From Metridium senile (taxonomy: Eukaryota; Cnidaria; Anthozoa; Actiniaria; Metridiidae): 64,000 nucleotides of DNA. Positions within the stretch are counted from its first letter, which is position 1; the number at the start of each line of letters is the position of its first letter. Below, one piece after another: positions 37,731 through 50,881 of this stretch. The notes beneath the pieces were generated by a model. That model saw only the letters and a list, made by a program, of their open reading frames with translations, had not been told where the DNA came from and searched no databases. The stretch covers positions 13,701,452-13,765,451 of the forward strand of contig OX459110.1 of the NCBI GenBank assembly GCA_949775045.1, read 5' to 3'. The translations under genes were made by a program, and so were the position numbers.

Positions 37731-38445
37731 ATACTATAATAATATAATAATAATAATATTATTATTTTCTTATTATTTTCTTACTTACAGTTAAGTAGCA
37801 GACTTTCAGATAGACTTCCAGGTAGTTTTAATCTAACGGATCTATTTGCTGTTGTTGTTTAAGAAGATTAGCAATAAACAAACATCCAGCAAGTCTAGTT
37901 ATTAGATTGTCAAGATTGGAAAGATTAACTCATCGTTATCTTAAGAACCGGCGCGCAATGAGGTCCAGTCCTAATATACAATATGCATATAGCCAATAAT
38001 AATAAGGAACATAATTAAAACTAAGAATTATCAAGATATCAAACGCACAGATAAAGAGATCGACTTATTTTGTGAAGGATTTTGTTTTTTCATTTTGTTT
38101 TTTAATATGTTTGTACAAGTGCCTAAAGCTCATTGAAAGCCAGGTGTACCCCAGGCAATCATGCTTGGGCCACTTTTAATAAAAAATGAAAGAAAAGAGC
38201 CAATACATGACGCATATTAAATTAGTTTTTTTTTATTAAACTCTTTGTCTGTACAACGAACAACTGACACGAAGTCTTTTAGTTAACGCTCTTGCAAGAT
38301 GTACGAAACCTTGGTATACAAAATAAAACAAAAATAAAAACAAACAACACAAACAAAACAGAAACAGAGAACATAAAAAAACAAACACAAACAAACAAAC
38401 AAATAAAAAAACAGAAACAAATACAAATACGGCACAACACACAAA
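37731..38445. other. Intergenic, no gene seen
   Basis: (ATAATA) runs near 37,735-37,790. An AAACAAA-rich tract near 38,320-38,425 creates a Phe/Leu-rich frame on the minus strand that I regard as low complexity. Confidence 0.5.
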
Positions 38446-38905
38446 TAATGTAGTGTAGTGTAGTGTAGTGTAGTGTAGTGTAGTGTAGTGTAGTGTAGTG
38501 TAGTGTAGTGTAGTGTAGTGTAGTGTAGTGTAGTGTAGTGTAGTGTAGTGTAGTGTAGTGTAGTGTAGTGTAGTGTAGTGTAGTGTAGTGTAGTGTAGTG
38601 TAGTGTAGTGTAGTGTAGTGTAGTGTAGTGTAGTGTATAGTGTGGTGTGGTGTGCATGGTGTAGTGTAGTGTGGTGTGGTGTGGTGTGGTGTGGTGTGGT
38701 GTGGTGTGGTGTGGTGTGGTGTGGTGTGGTGTGGTGTGGTGTGGTGTGGTGTGGTGTGGTGTGGTGTAGTGTAGTGTGGTGTGGTGCGGTGCGGTGTAGT
38801 GTGGTGTGGTGTGGTGTGGTGTGGTGTGGTGTGGTGCGGTGCGGTGCGGTGCGGTGTGGTGTGGTGTGGTGTGGTGTGGTGTGGTGTGGTGTGGTGTGGT
38901 GTGGT
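38446..38905. repeat. (TAGTG)n then (TGGTG)n pentanucleotide satellite
   Basis: About 190 bp of pure TAGTG switches through a short mixed junction (GTGCATGGTG) to about 260 bp of TGGTG with a few GTGCGG patches. Periodic Thr/His/Tyr and Cys/Val/Trp frames come from this. Confidence 0.96.
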
Positions 38906-39499
38906 ATAATGTACGTTTTTCCCTGTTCAAATATAATCCCTTAATGAAATCAGTCGCCATTTTTTCCATTGGTATATAATTACTATTATTCAGATTTGCC
39001 GACGCCGTTCACTCTATCATCATATTTTTGTATACTTATTGTATCATTAATAATCGTCTTTATGCATGTACCAAAGGGTTCTTATGTTTAATGTCGTCTT
39101 GTCTGACTATCATAGACTGGTAAAAAGCCATAAGATGATCGGATTATACTGATGGGTATTTTAATAGCATGTTTTAGGAAGAATAAATAATTACTCGAGG
39201 AATCATGCTAGATTTATTTTATGTATTTTGATATAATGATTTCGTTATAAATGATTAAAATAATTGGTGTATATTATTATGATTCGGTTATATTAAATTC
39301 AAAATAAGTTATATATTAATAGTTAAAATAAATCAATGAATTAAATTAAAGAAATTATATCTTAATATAATAATAATAATAATAAATATATATATCGATC
39401 ACAGGTCACTGGCTTAAAAAACGTTTTTCCAGAGGAGCACATTAGTCAATAGTCCCAATAAATTACCATATCAATACCACAGGAAAGATTACCTAACTT

Positions 39500-39680
39500 T
39501 ACAAAACTATCGGTAGAGACGATGTTCTAGTGGTAAGGTGCTAGGATACGAGCGTTTCCTCCATCTTGATTTGAACGTAAAACCATCTGCCCGGCCAGCA
39601 ATCGATAGCATGGTGGGGACCGAAATCTCCTGCCTTAATGTAAATCCATACGACGACTCAGTGCTATGGCGACTGGATCT
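39500..39680 (+). repeat. Possible SINE-like segment
   Basis: TTCTAGTGGTAAGGTGCTAG resembles an A box and the region is GC-richer than its surroundings. No convincing B box is visible. The frame 39,538-39,786 overlaps it and is probably not a gene. Confidence 0.3.
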
Positions 39681-39789
39681 ATGGTCAATTTTTTGGATTA
39701 TTTTTTACACTTTTTTCGAAAAAACTGTAAAAATAATCAAAGAAATCGATCTTGTTTTACTTTTCATTTTTCTTTCTTTTTTATAGTTT

Positions 39790-41180
39790 AATTATTTTTG
39801 GTTAATTTTATTGTTGTAAATATAAGCATTTATGTTCGTTTGCTTCAGAGTAGTCATAATAGTAATTTTCCCAAATGTTGTATTTCTAATTATTGTCTAA
39901 CAATAGCCTTTTTCACTGAAAAGGTTCTCTTTTTGTGGCTAAAATGTTTAAGCTGACTACAAAACAACCTTCCTATATACTGAGAATGTGCTTTAGTACA
40001 ATCGTAAAACCACATATATAACATGACAGACCTGTATAAATGAAAACATATTTAAAAATAGATAGTTTACTTCAATCAAAATAAATCGCAATTTTGAAGT
40101 TTGAAGGACATTTATCTGTTATACAATCAAGGAATTCTCATTGTTAAGTCAGAAGTCGCATTATTTTAGAACACTGTATATATTTTTTGTTCGTTTGAAA
40201 TCAACCTCGACAAGACATTAGAACGATGTTACAACTACAATCGAACGATGTTGCAATGACAATAGAACAATGTTACCATAACTTACCGAATAGAACAAAG
40301 AATCGTTCGATTACACACCATTGTGATTCGCTGACTATAATCTGTGAATCCTCGCCGATAATTTAACCGAAACTACGTCAAACTAGTCAATACCATCGAT
40401 CGCACCTTGGTGAAGGTGTGTTTAAATAGAGTGTTTATACAAAGATAGGTGTTTCTGGAAGGACAATTATCCAGCCTTGAATATTTCATGTGTATTTCTA
40501 TCAGTATTATTGCAACGTTGTTGTTCATTGATAACGATGGACGCCAAGCTGATCTACTAATTGACTTTAATTGAAACTCGTAGGAGTGGTGTATTGACAG
40601 TTATTCAATATTAATAGCTGGAGGAAAAGTGCTTACCGTGATTCAGAGAAACTATGCCAGCCATTTGTCCTTTTAGAACTATAATCTTGCAAAACATTTG
40701 GCGGGAAATTCACAATATTTCCATCTTAACAGTCCTACCGTGATTCAGAAAACCATTCCAGCTATTTGTCCTTTTAAAACTAATATCTTGCAAAAACGTT
40801 AGCGGGAAATTCACAATATTTCGACCTTAACAGCTATTTGTTTTTTTTAGAACTATGATCTTGCAAAAATCCTGGCGGAAATTCACAACATTTCCACTTT
40901 TATATTTCCTTTGAAATATTATGATTACTGTATAGTGATCTTCGATAGTCACAAATCAGTTTCATTCTATTACCTATTGATTGTCACAGTAATGCACCAT
41001 ATTTTTTCATCAGTGGTTTTTACTGATAAAACTGACCTATGCGAAGAATAATTAAAAATGAGATGAGAGCTAGTTATCAGTCCAGAGAAGCATTCCCTTT
41101 GATGAAGAGGTCGCATGGTTCTTTTATCTTGAGAGCGAAAAATCTTTATTGAAATAACATTCGTTTGACTGACTACGATC
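39790..41180. other. Intergenic, no gene seen
   Basis: AT-rich. Near 40,630-40,900 a ~115-bp unit occurs three times (GATTCAGA(G/A)AA, ATTTGTCCTTTTA, ATCTTGCAAAA, GGCGGGAAATTCACAA). Confidence 0.5.
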
Positions 41181-41185
41181 AATAA

Positions 41186-41245
41186 AGGAAACTAGCGAGT
41201 AAAATAGTATAGGCTGCGTCGGTTTTTGATATAAACGTGATCTTC
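41186..41245 (-). repeat. Fragment of the hammerhead-associated repeat
   Basis: GGAAACTAGCGAGTAAAATA followed by GGCTGCGTCGGTTTTTGATA. The fragment stops before the hammerhead end. Confidence 0.7.
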
Positions 41246-41749
41246 CATAAAGCACAAAAATGTATGATTCCGAAAAACTAATTCTTAATTCAACCACGTT
41301 GTTGCTATATTTCTTTAAATTGTCGGATGCTTCAGATCAATTTTACATAATTTCCGGTTGTTCTTTAATTTTAATTTAAACCAATATTTCAATATTCTTG
41401 TTAAGTATAAACATTGTTGATATATAAGTTATGAATTTATATTCATAAAAACAAACAGAGACAAATAAAAAAACATCGTTAACGCCTACGTACGCAGAGA
41501 ACATCAATATAAACATAAAGTAGATGATTCCAGTAAAAAAAACACTGTTATTGCAACGATGTATGCGCGCTAGTAATACTAACTCGAGAATGTGTGTACA
41601 GTTATTTGTTAAAAGGGGTCTTCGACACGCCTTTGTACAGGGTGATAAACAAGGGAGAACGCTCCCTTGCACTGTTGATGGCGTTCCAACTATGCTGTCA
41701 TCTACTGGGTACAAATTTCGTGTAGTTTAAGGCGTAGTTGTACCACTAA

Positions 41750-41870
41750 GGGGCCGTTTACATGGAGATAGGCTAACTCTTTTGTTTGAGAGTCCCCAGA
41801 GAAAAGAAAACAATAAGAGTTAGCCCTACACCTAGACTAACCCTATCTCATGTAAACGGCCCTTAAATAT
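41750..41870. mobile_element. MITE with GGGCCGTTTACATG inverted ends
   Basis: AAGGGGCCGTTTACATGGAG at the left and CTCATGTAAACGGCCCTT at the right, around 80 bp of internal sequence with GGCTAACTC and GAGTTAGCC arms. Confidence 0.8.
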
Positions 41871-42721
41871 GGCGCGCCAAAAAATCCTATTCAGTCCTTC
41901 AAGTTATTTTTTTAAATACTCTCTATGACAATACATTAAGTATAATTTAAGTATATTTATACAATAAGAATTGTTCGTACCAATGTACTCTGTTTTTAAG
42001 CTACTCTTTGATAATACAATAAGTTTATTCCGTACTAATGTACTCTGTTTTTAAGCTAAGCCCTCTATTTTTCTACTGATGAATTAGATTTAACGCCCTA
42101 AGTGCAATGACCTTTTAACAGTTTTTTGACTCACAAACGTTCAAGAAGTGCCAAATACCCTTTATGCAGGAGCGGATCCATACCCAAAGCTACCAACAGA
42201 AGCTGACCAGTTTTTAATCACATAAACGTCTAAGAAAGCTTGCAAGGAGCCTAGTAAAATCGAAAGTTCTGACCGGTTTTCGTAAACCGTTGCAAAACGG
42301 TCTGAATCCGTGCCTGTTAATTAAACCATTTCTTTACGCTATTCGCATTGAGATATAGTCTTTCTATGTGGACAGTGCATGTACATGTTATTAATTGTAT
42401 TATAGATTATATACACTAAACTAATTACAAGAATGTTGTCATATGAAAAAGAACATAATTATACAATTTTGTAAGAAAGGAATAAGAAAAGAAGAAGAAT
42501 TTTAGATGTTGATTTTGTTTCTTACCTTGATGACTTGACACCTTTTGTAGTGATCGATCACTGAGTTGTAGTTAAAGTTCGACTACTGCAGGAGAGTGAT
42601 TATTACAATATAATAGGTTGATCATTTGATAACGACAAAACAAATGGAACACATTTTGTTCATGGTTGATCTTATCTCAAAGATAGCAACAACGATAACG
42701 ATAGCAATAATAACATCAAAC

Positions 42722-42775
<54 letters not shown>

Positions 42776-43640
42776 AATAATAATTTATTTCTTAAAACGC
42801 ATATTTACACAAGTCGTTTACACAATGCTTTTACAGGAAATAAAAAATATAATATGAATATATAGAATATATTATGTAAGATAAACAAATAGCAAAATGA
42901 GATAAAAGTTACGCAAAATAAACATTAATATAAAAACTTATAATATGTGTTATTATGTTATAATATAAACATGAAAATTAGGAAAAACTATATAAAAAAA
43001 AAAAAAACAAGATAAATTTCATATTGTCCATAACAATTGGGAGAAAAACAATTTGTCAATTTATAAAAGAAAACTTAATATGATAACATACAAACAATAA
43101 CAACTATAACAGAAACATCATATGGCTAATCTAATTATTATTATTAATCTCATCTACACCTCCACAATACTACTATAAACAATAATAACAATAACAGCAT
43201 CAAACAACAACAACTACACGTTTTCTGAGGGATGTTTGCTAGCTTTAATTCTCTTAACATATAGACTGACTTCTTGGAAATACTCTACCGTACTTCACTA
43301 TTACTTTATGATAGAGGCATCTAGAACCCAATCTCTCATTAAATAATGATCATCACAATAGGATACCATGTTGTTCTTGGAGAGGATATTACCGTGTGAT
43401 ATTAGGCTACGTGATCAAACTCTAACGATAACTTTGAAATACTCTACCGTACTTCACTATTACTTTATGATAGAGGTGTCCAATCTCTCATTAAATAATG
43501 ATCATCACAATAGGATGCCATGTTGTTTTGGTTTACCTGATTGTCTTTGGGAAGATATTACTTAGATACTAGGATACGTGATCAATAATTTGCGTTGTGT
43601 TCCTCATAACAATAACAACAACAATATTATTTTAATGAAA
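41871..43640. other. Intergenic; (AAT)n tract and a local duplication
   Basis: (AAT)n lies at about 42,720-42,785. A ~150-bp duplication near 43,280-43,580 repeats TACTCTACCGTACTTCACTA and AATAATGATCATCACAATAG. No gene is recognised. Confidence 0.55.
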
Positions 43641-43649
43641 ATTACGAAG

Positions 43650-44125
43650 TACTGACGATGATGATGATGATGATGATGGTTGTAATAATGTTGATGTTGA
43701 TGGTGATGAAAATGATGATGAAGGTGATGATGATGATGATGATATGACGATGATGATGATGGTGGTTGTAATAATGTTGATGTTGATGGTGATGAAAATG
43801 ATGATGAAGGTGATGATGATGATGATGATATGACGATGATGATGATGATGGTTGTAATAATGTTGATGTTGATGGTGATGAAAATGATGATGAAGGTGAT
43901 GATGATGATGATATGACGATGATGATGATGGTGGTTGTAATAATGTTGATACTAGTGATGGTGATGAAAATGATGATGAAGGTGATGAATGGTGGAATGA
44001 TGATGACGATGATGATGGTGGTGGTGGTGGTGGTTGTAATGATGTTGATGATGATGATGATAATGGAAATAATAATAATGGTAGTGGTGGTGGTGGTAAT
44101 GATAGTGTTGCGATGGTAACAATGC
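43650..44125. repeat. (ATG)n microsatellite with ~90-bp higher-order unit
   Basis: GATGATGATG interrupted by GGTTGTAATAATGTTGATG and GTGATGAAAATGATGATGAA every ~90 bp, about four times. Overlapping His/Ser/Ile frames are artefacts. Confidence 0.93.
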
Positions 44126-44799
44126 TGGTAACGATGAAAACCGGGACGATGCTGTTGATGCATTGATACAAGCTGTGATGCTGTACACGGTGCGCGGTCA
44201 CCAACGACCCGCGGGGCAAGGTGAAGGCTGTGGTTATCATTTTTTAATTAAACTTTAGCTTTGGTTAACCACAAACTAAACGAAAACATTGATAAGTATT
44301 TCACTGCACTACAATACAAGAACTTTTTTTAATAGATCCACTTGATATATTATTTTTTTGAGGGCTATACTTAAATATCGTTTATATTTTCGTTTATTTA
44401 CTACTCGACTTGCTAAAAAGATGTTTATAAGTTAAACTGTGTTTGTTGAAATTTACTAAGAGATTTTAATAAGGGATGATTATGCACATAGTTAATAGAG
44501 GAGACTGTCCCCTCTATTAACTATGATATGCACTAGTATAGATGAATGAAAAAATGGATGAATGAATAGATTAATTAATAAAGGGATAGATGAATGAATA
44601 GTTGAATTATAACAGACATTCACCATCGATAGGGTTTGCATAAATGATATTAATGTCTTAAAAGTCTTAAAGGAACTTACAATCGTACATTACCATTTTT
44701 ATTTTGTTTATTAATTCCAGTAAAGCAATATTAAGACCCCTGAAATCACTTACTAGCACGCACCGCACGAACGACTAGATTTCATGGACATTTTTATAT

Positions 44800-44895
44800 A
44801 CAGAAATCTTTGTCGCAGCCAAAGCTACAGTCCACACTCTAAAGCCTGCAGATGATGTCGGTTACATGGACATAATTTGTGATTTATTGCACGAT
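44800..44895. mobile_element. MITE end, same family as 55.1 kb
   Basis: TTGTCGCAGCCAAAGCTACA and AAGCCTGCAGATGATGTCGG match one terminal inverted repeat of the element at 55,079-55,352. Confidence 0.6.
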
Positions 44896-45962
44896 TTTTA
44901 AAATAAATGTTTGTATTTATATCGATCTACCACAACAACATCTCGTTTTGGTCATAACACAAACATGTACAACTGCAAATTAATTTTAACACTCAAATCA
45001 AAATATACAACGCAATGCATGTTGGTAAGTGATCATAGGTCTTTAAGAAAATCATTTACTAATGGGCTGCTTCTCGCGCGTGCGTGGTTAAATGATATTT
45101 GTAAACCATTTAGGAATTCAGCCAATCAGTGACCTTGTTAGTTTCTCACATTAAACAGTCCAAAACTAACACTGCGATAATTATGGGATGTAGATAATAG
45201 CCGTATCAAACCATCCCTTCTTTTCTTTCACATTCCTATTCCTGTTCGTATTATTGCAGCCAGTATCTGTCCCATTAATTTCCTGTCTCGTTTATTGTGC
45301 AGTCAATATCCTGAGAGCCTTTTCAAGAGCTCTTATGTATTCCGTAATTTAATGGAAACCGAAAAGAAAACTTTTATAGTGTTTCTATTATTACCATGGC
45401 GTCATGCTGTGTGTACTTGTGGCGAGGAATTGTATTAAATCCGAAGTCAATGCAGCTTTCGTCTAAATCAATAAAGCGCTTTAATTTTAGTCTCTGAAGA
45501 TAGGTTATAGTTGAAGTTTTATGACGAGAGACAGTCTGAGAGCTCCTCTTTTCCATCAAGTGCCCACATTGTGGTGAATTATGCCAATTCCTATTCACTT
45601 GACTAGATTTCCATTATGAAAACGTGTTAAAGTTTTAAGTCCTTATCTAAATCCAGGGATTGATTGGAATCTTAGACGGACAATCAAAGATTCACTTTAA
45701 GTAACTGCAGAAATTATGCTATGTAATATTGAAAGTTGAGAGTTAAAGTTCTCGTGTTTGAACGTGTATGGGACTAAGAAAAAATGTAAAGCGCCGTACT
45801 CACAGCTAACACAGCGAACTGAATGTAATTAATAATTTAAAAAGTTCTTATTTTGTTTACAGAAGTCCACAAAACACTTCCCGCCATAAGACGATCACCT
45901 GCGCATAAGCCGCTCAAAACTGCCTTCAAATCTACGACAAATCTCTTGTTCACGACACAGAA
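44896..45962. other. Upstream region and probable 5' UTR of gene B
   Basis: No gene recognised. TTATTTTGTTTACAG|AAGTCC at about 45,862 is a strong acceptor-like site. The 5' UTR of gene B exon 1 may therefore begin at 45,863 after an upstream noncoding exon. Promoter elements are not evident. Confidence 0.4.
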
Positions 45963-45966
45963 AAAT

Positions 45967-46015
45967 ATGAAATATACTGTACTGGTATTCTTGTGGCTGG
46001 GTATCTTCATTTCAG
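45967..46015 (+). CDS. Gene B exon 1: signal peptide
   Basis: ATG in AAAAATATGA encodes MKYTVLVFLWLGIFIS, a classic signal peptide. Donor TTTCAG|GTAGGT, 49 nt, phase 1. Joined to exon 2 it reads ...FIS-DSQQNDDELRL. The phase match and the total length divisible by three support it. Confidence 0.8.
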
Positions 46016-47320
46016 GTAGGTTTGATGACTATTCTAACGTATTTTTCTATCAGTATTTCAGACAACAACAATGTCGACTTATTCCCAAGTATCGATAAAT
46101 GTGGCATCTCGAATAGATTTTGTAACTTTCTGTATACTTAGTCGTACATTTTTTCTATCAAAAGCTGTTGCCGCGTTATTCTTATTGTGGGAACTTCTCA
46201 TCAAAGAGAATTTTATTCCATTACTTTGGCTTTAATATTGCGACAGTCCTCAATAGATTTGACGTTTATTGCTCGGCATAAACGATACTCGTGATAACAG
46301 TAATTATTTTAAAGATAGTACCAAGAAAATACGGGAATATATATTGAAATTGTATGTTTTTTGAATGTTTAGGATTTGCCGGCTGTTTGCATATTGTCAG
46401 TTGTTAAATGGGACAATCAAAACCATCTTAAAAACTAGACATCTAACAAGATATTATCCTAAATGTTATATCAAAATGTATTTTTATTTGACTCTGGCAG
46501 AGAAAATGTTGAATTTCGTTGAATAATCTTATCCGCCTTGCTTTAAAGCCAGTAATATAATTAATTCAAATCCTTAGAATTATAATTATTGAAAAAGTAA
46601 CAATTAACCAGAAGACTAGAATTCAATCATTTAAATAGATCGTCTCGAATTCGCTTGATCAAACGTTCCATTTCAATTGATTCGAAAACGTTCGATTTTG
46701 TACATTTCTTCACAAAGTTAAAGAGGATTTGTTCGGCTTTCTCAAACCAATTAAAAAAAAGAAAACTTGCATTATATTTTAACGGTTGCTTAGTACTTGC
46801 GAGTATCCCAATTATCTCCAAGAACAATTCGCTTCTCGTAATTTGTGTATTACGTTGTTCAACTTTTTTATTTCACAAGTCGACATAACACATATACAAA
46901 ATATATCTCATCCGGGACAATTATTCTATCGATCCTATAATCACTATGATTTGATGATGAAATACAATTCACAAATCACATTTTCATTCTGCGATTCGTT
47001 TCGGTGTTTTAATAATTGATTGAAAAATGACGGATGAATTATAGCGCATACTTTTACATTTGAAAATGTGACGTTCAGATTCGTTCTTTTAACATAAAAA
47101 GGTGAAATACAAGGCGTGAAGTGGATCGTGTTAATATTGTTGTCGTTATTAATTATCTTTGTTGACAGTACTCAATATAAACATACAATATACAGGTAAA
47201 CCATTCAAGGTTCAGGTATTAAACTTAACAATATTAAACTTAACACAAAAACATGCCACCCTATTTTCCCTATTTTTTTTTACACATTCTTGTACACATG
47301 CATCTTAGAAGAGTGGAGGC
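46016..47320. other. Gene B intron 1, first part, nothing recognised
   Basis: AT-rich with no clear repeat. The frames at 46,627-47,019 on both strands are shadows of each other and show no recognisable domain. Confidence 0.45.
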
Positions 47321-47725
47321 TGTAAACCAGTGAAATAGATATTAGACTAATTCACTTTAGTAGAGTGAAGGCACTAAACCAGTAAAATAAATATTAGACT
47401 AATTCACCGTAGTAGAATGATCGAAGGCACTAAACCAGTGAAATAGATATTCGACTAATTCACCTTAGTATAGTGAAGGCACTAAACCAGTAAAATAAAT
47501 ATTAGACTAATTCACTTTAGTATAGTGAAGGCACTAAACCAGTAAAATAAATATTAGACTAATTCACTTTAGTATAGTGAAGGCACTAAACCAGTGGTAT
47601 AGATATTAGACTAATTCACCTGAGTAGAGTGAAGGCACTAAACCAGTGAAAAAAATATTAGACTAATTCACCTTATAGTAGAGTGAAGGCACTAATTTAA
47701 ACCAGCGAAACAGACTAATACACCT
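47320..47725. repeat. ~58-60-bp tandem repeat, ~7 copies
   Basis: GTGAAGGCACTAAACCAGT and ATATTAGACTAATTCACC recur with small changes. Located in gene B intron 1. Confidence 0.9.
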
Positions 47726-47859
47726 TAGTACATCTATCATAAGTCTCTAATTCCATTATTTCCTTGTGTCACTTTGACTACTACACTTGAACTATTGTGT
47801 ATATTAATCTACTAAAATACTAATGATATTACACTAACAGTCATTATGATTGAATGTTA

Positions 47860-48310
47860 ATAACGTTGATAATGGTAGGATGATGGTGATGGCGATGGTG
47901 ATGTTGATGATAGTAATGATAATAATAATGGTGGTGGTTGTGATTGTAATGATGATGATGATGAAGATGATGACTATACTAATGATGATAATCTTATTAA
48001 TTATACTAATGATGTTGGTAGTGGTGATTGTAATGATGATGATGATGATGGAGATCATCATAATACTAATGATGATAATGACGATGATGATGATGATGAC
48101 GAAGATGATGACTATACTATGATGATGATGATTACAATATTACTAATGATAATATTAATAATTAAAAATACTTATGATGAAAATGATGATGATGATAAAG
48201 ATGATGATCTTGAAGATGATGATGAATATACTAATGCTAATGATTATTATAATATTAATAATAATACTAATGACAATATTGATGATAATATTGATGATTT
48301 TGAATTTTAG
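47860..48310. repeat. (ATG)n/(AAT)n microsatellite
   Basis: GATGATGATG with ACTAATGATGATAAT interruptions. Met/Ile-rich frames are artefacts. Confidence 0.93.
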
Positions 48311-48594
48311 ATCGATGCTAATATTTCAGTTACAACCTAACCTGAACATATTTCTAAACCAATTAATATTCATTATGATTTTCTTAGTTGTTTTTATTGT
48401 TAGACTATAAAGCTGTCAAGGGATTACTATCGTACTATACATGATAGCCGGATACTAAACGTTCGACCATGTTCTTTTTGATTGACAGCTATCAATTGTT
48501 TAAATATATCCACAACGGACAGCATTGTATTTCCATCAGATGATGATCATGTCGACGTCAAAGAAACTAGTGAGTGTCGAGTACAAGTAACGCA

Positions 48595-48980
48595 CGATAC
48601 ATGACATTAATTGCACGAAAACCGCACGATGATTGCTCGAAGATATCACGAAAACCCCACGATGATTGCACGAAGATATCACGAAAACCCCACGATGATT
48701 GCACGAAGATATCACGAAAACCCCACGATGATTGTACGATGATTTCACGATGAACATATCAATATATATACCATGATTATTGCACGATAATTTCACGATA
48801 ATCACACGATGACTGCACGAAGATATCACGAAAACCCCACGATGATAGCACGATGAACGTACCAATATATATACCATGATTATTGCACGATAATCTCACG
48901 ATAGTCACACGAAAAAGCACGACTATTGGACGATAATCGCACGAACATAGCACGATCTTTCCACGATGAAAGCACGATAA
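48595..48980. repeat. ~30-bp tandem repeat built on CACGA words
   Basis: CCCCACGATGATTGCACGAA and GATATCACGAAAACCCCACG alternate. A larger ~110-bp unit (AATATATATACCATGATTAT) is present twice. Confidence 0.85.
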
Positions 48981-49254
48981 ATACACGGTTTTGTTATTTT
49001 TGCAGTATTCATTTCGTTATTTTTGTCTTTAATTCCATTTGATTTGCACTATTAATATTTTACTTTGTTTATTGCTTGGTATTATCAGCTGATTATCTTA
49101 TTTATATTTTATCCATAAAAATGGCATACATTTTTACATTCATCATTGTCTTACATTGTCTTTTTCATTTCGGGTTTTTTACAATTTTTTTTCTTTCAAA
49201 CAAACCTACATCTGTTCATATTTTTATAACTTCTTATAGTCCTCTATTTCAAAT

Positions 49255-49425
49255 ATCACAACAGTCATTTTCACAGTTCCGTTCAGTGACCACGAATGAT
49301 AGTTCCAAGTCGAGGTTCCAGTTGCTGCACATGATAAATTATAGTTTTGCTATGCGCAGCAACTGGAACCTCGACTTGGAACTATTATTTGTGGTCACTA
49401 AACGGAACTGTGAAAATGACGATTT
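49255..49425. repeat. Long perfect-looking foldback
   Basis: The left arm ACAGTTCCGTTCAGTGACCA ... TTCCAAGTCGAGGTTCCAGT is answered by CAACTGGAACCTCGACTTGG ... AGTGGTCACTAAACGGAACTGT-type sequence in reverse. Arms are about 60 bp with a ~30-bp loop. An open frame crosses it by chance. Confidence 0.8.
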
Positions 49426-49429
49426 AGTC

Positions 49430-49710
49430 TACAGTGCAAACTCAGCTAATGCCTGCAAAGGATGTCGGAAAATTCTTCACTTGATATCGATTTATTCATA
49501 GCATATTTTGGTTGTACATGTTTGTGTTATATAACCATAACAAATTGTTTCAGTGGTAGATGATGAAACAAATATTTTTAAATCTTTAAACTGAAACCAG
49601 TGATATATCAACAAATTATGTTCATATTACCGACATCCTTTGCAGGCTTGGGAGTGTGGACTTTAGCTTCAGTTGTGACAACGTTTTTGAATAAGGTGTA
49701 TATTCTTTGA
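49430..49710. mobile_element. MITE, CCGACATCCTTTGCAGG family
   Basis: The left end has GCCTGCAAAGGATGTCGG and the right end has CCGACATCCTTTGCAGGC, with GTGTGGACTTTAGCTTCAG further out. Same family as 55,079-55,352. Confidence 0.65.
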
Positions 49711-50139
49711 TGAAAACAGTGGAACAGTTATTCGTTCGTCTTTAATTTCAAACGTTTTCTTTAAAGCTTATATTAGACTAACGATTAAGCTACACTAATT
49801 GCACCTATATTATAACTGAATACTAACAAATAAACACGCCAGCTTGATGTTACTAATGACAACGGACACACATACCACGTGGACTGATCACATGACATCG
49901 TCACGTGACAGTCATTAATCAGGATAACAACTAAGGGTCTTACTAATCCTTGAAAAGTAGTTGCATACATATATAGAATAAATTTGCAAGTAAACTCATA
50001 TAAAAATATAAACGATAGCCAATAAAATTAAACACCGTAAAAAATGATAAAATAATCCTAGTAATAAAGTATCAATGTAGCTGGTAGAATAATATTATGG
50101 TATAGACGTATAGTGCATGGAATAATTCAAGTAAAAATA

Positions 50140-50720
50140 AGATGACTTCCATCCCGGTTGTTGTTACCGTGACAACAGTCTTTCTCAAGCCTACCAGCTG
50201 ATTTCGCGCACGCGCAATTCCGGTTAGTATAAGCCAATCAGAAGCATTTCTGTCGCTTCGCCAACAGTTCCAAGATGGCGTCGTTCGAGAGAGTTGTTTC
50301 CCGTGTTAACCCTCGATAAATACATCCTTAAAATAACTTTGCATTAAAAAGTTATATGTTACTTGGAAAATAAAAATTCACTGCTGCTCTATCAGGGATA
50401 AAAAAAGAATAAAAACAAAACGCAAAAGCATAAAAGTAACCGATATATTGTTTATGTCTCGAGGCGCCATTTTTGAACTATTCGTTTTGACAAACAATCC
50501 TTTGCGCGCTTCGAAGCGAGATCGCCTGGTATCACAAGACAGCAACAAGCTCTATCACCTTTGGTCTGCACATAGAATCTTATAAGACATAAAACCATTT
50601 GAAAAAGCATCATGTTGATGCTCGCAATGGTCTACTGGGTAAAATCACTCACATCCGCCGCCATGTTGTTTTCTTGGAAGCGGATTCTCTGTTCTTGTGT
50701 CTATACCTCTGTAATAGCTA
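50140..50720. promoter_or_regulatory. GC-rich, housekeeping-promoter-like motif cluster in intron 1
   Basis: The plus strand has GCGCACGCGC (NRF1 consensus), TTCCGGTT (ETS), AGCCAATCAG (CCAAT box) and CCAAGATGGCG (YY1-like, at about 50,272). About 380 bp downstream the minus strand has AACATGGCGGCGGAT|GTGAGT, an ATG within a YY1-like context next to a consensus donor. This is unusual against the AT-rich background. A promoter or alternative start is inferred; no product can be assigned. Confidence 0.4.
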
Positions 50721-50881
50721 TTAACCTATCGTTGATATGCTTACGTAACTAAACATGCATGCCTATAGTAATAAGAATGGTTTAAAAGTTAGTAAACGTA
50801 TGTAAATCACTAAGTAAACTTTGTAATGTCTGCCTTTCTGGGCATTATACTTTCACTGTTATATTTAATTTCATGAGCTAA

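Noticed and set aside
38283..38969. Thr/His/Tyr-repeat frame on the minus strand and Cys/Val/Trp frame on the plus strand
   Set aside because: Both are translations of the TAGTG/TGGTG satellite.
49076..49501. 141-codon frame starting with a hydrophobic segment
   Set aside because: Its second half is the palindrome at 49,255-49,425 and a MITE end; no donor in the right phase follows the hydrophobic part.
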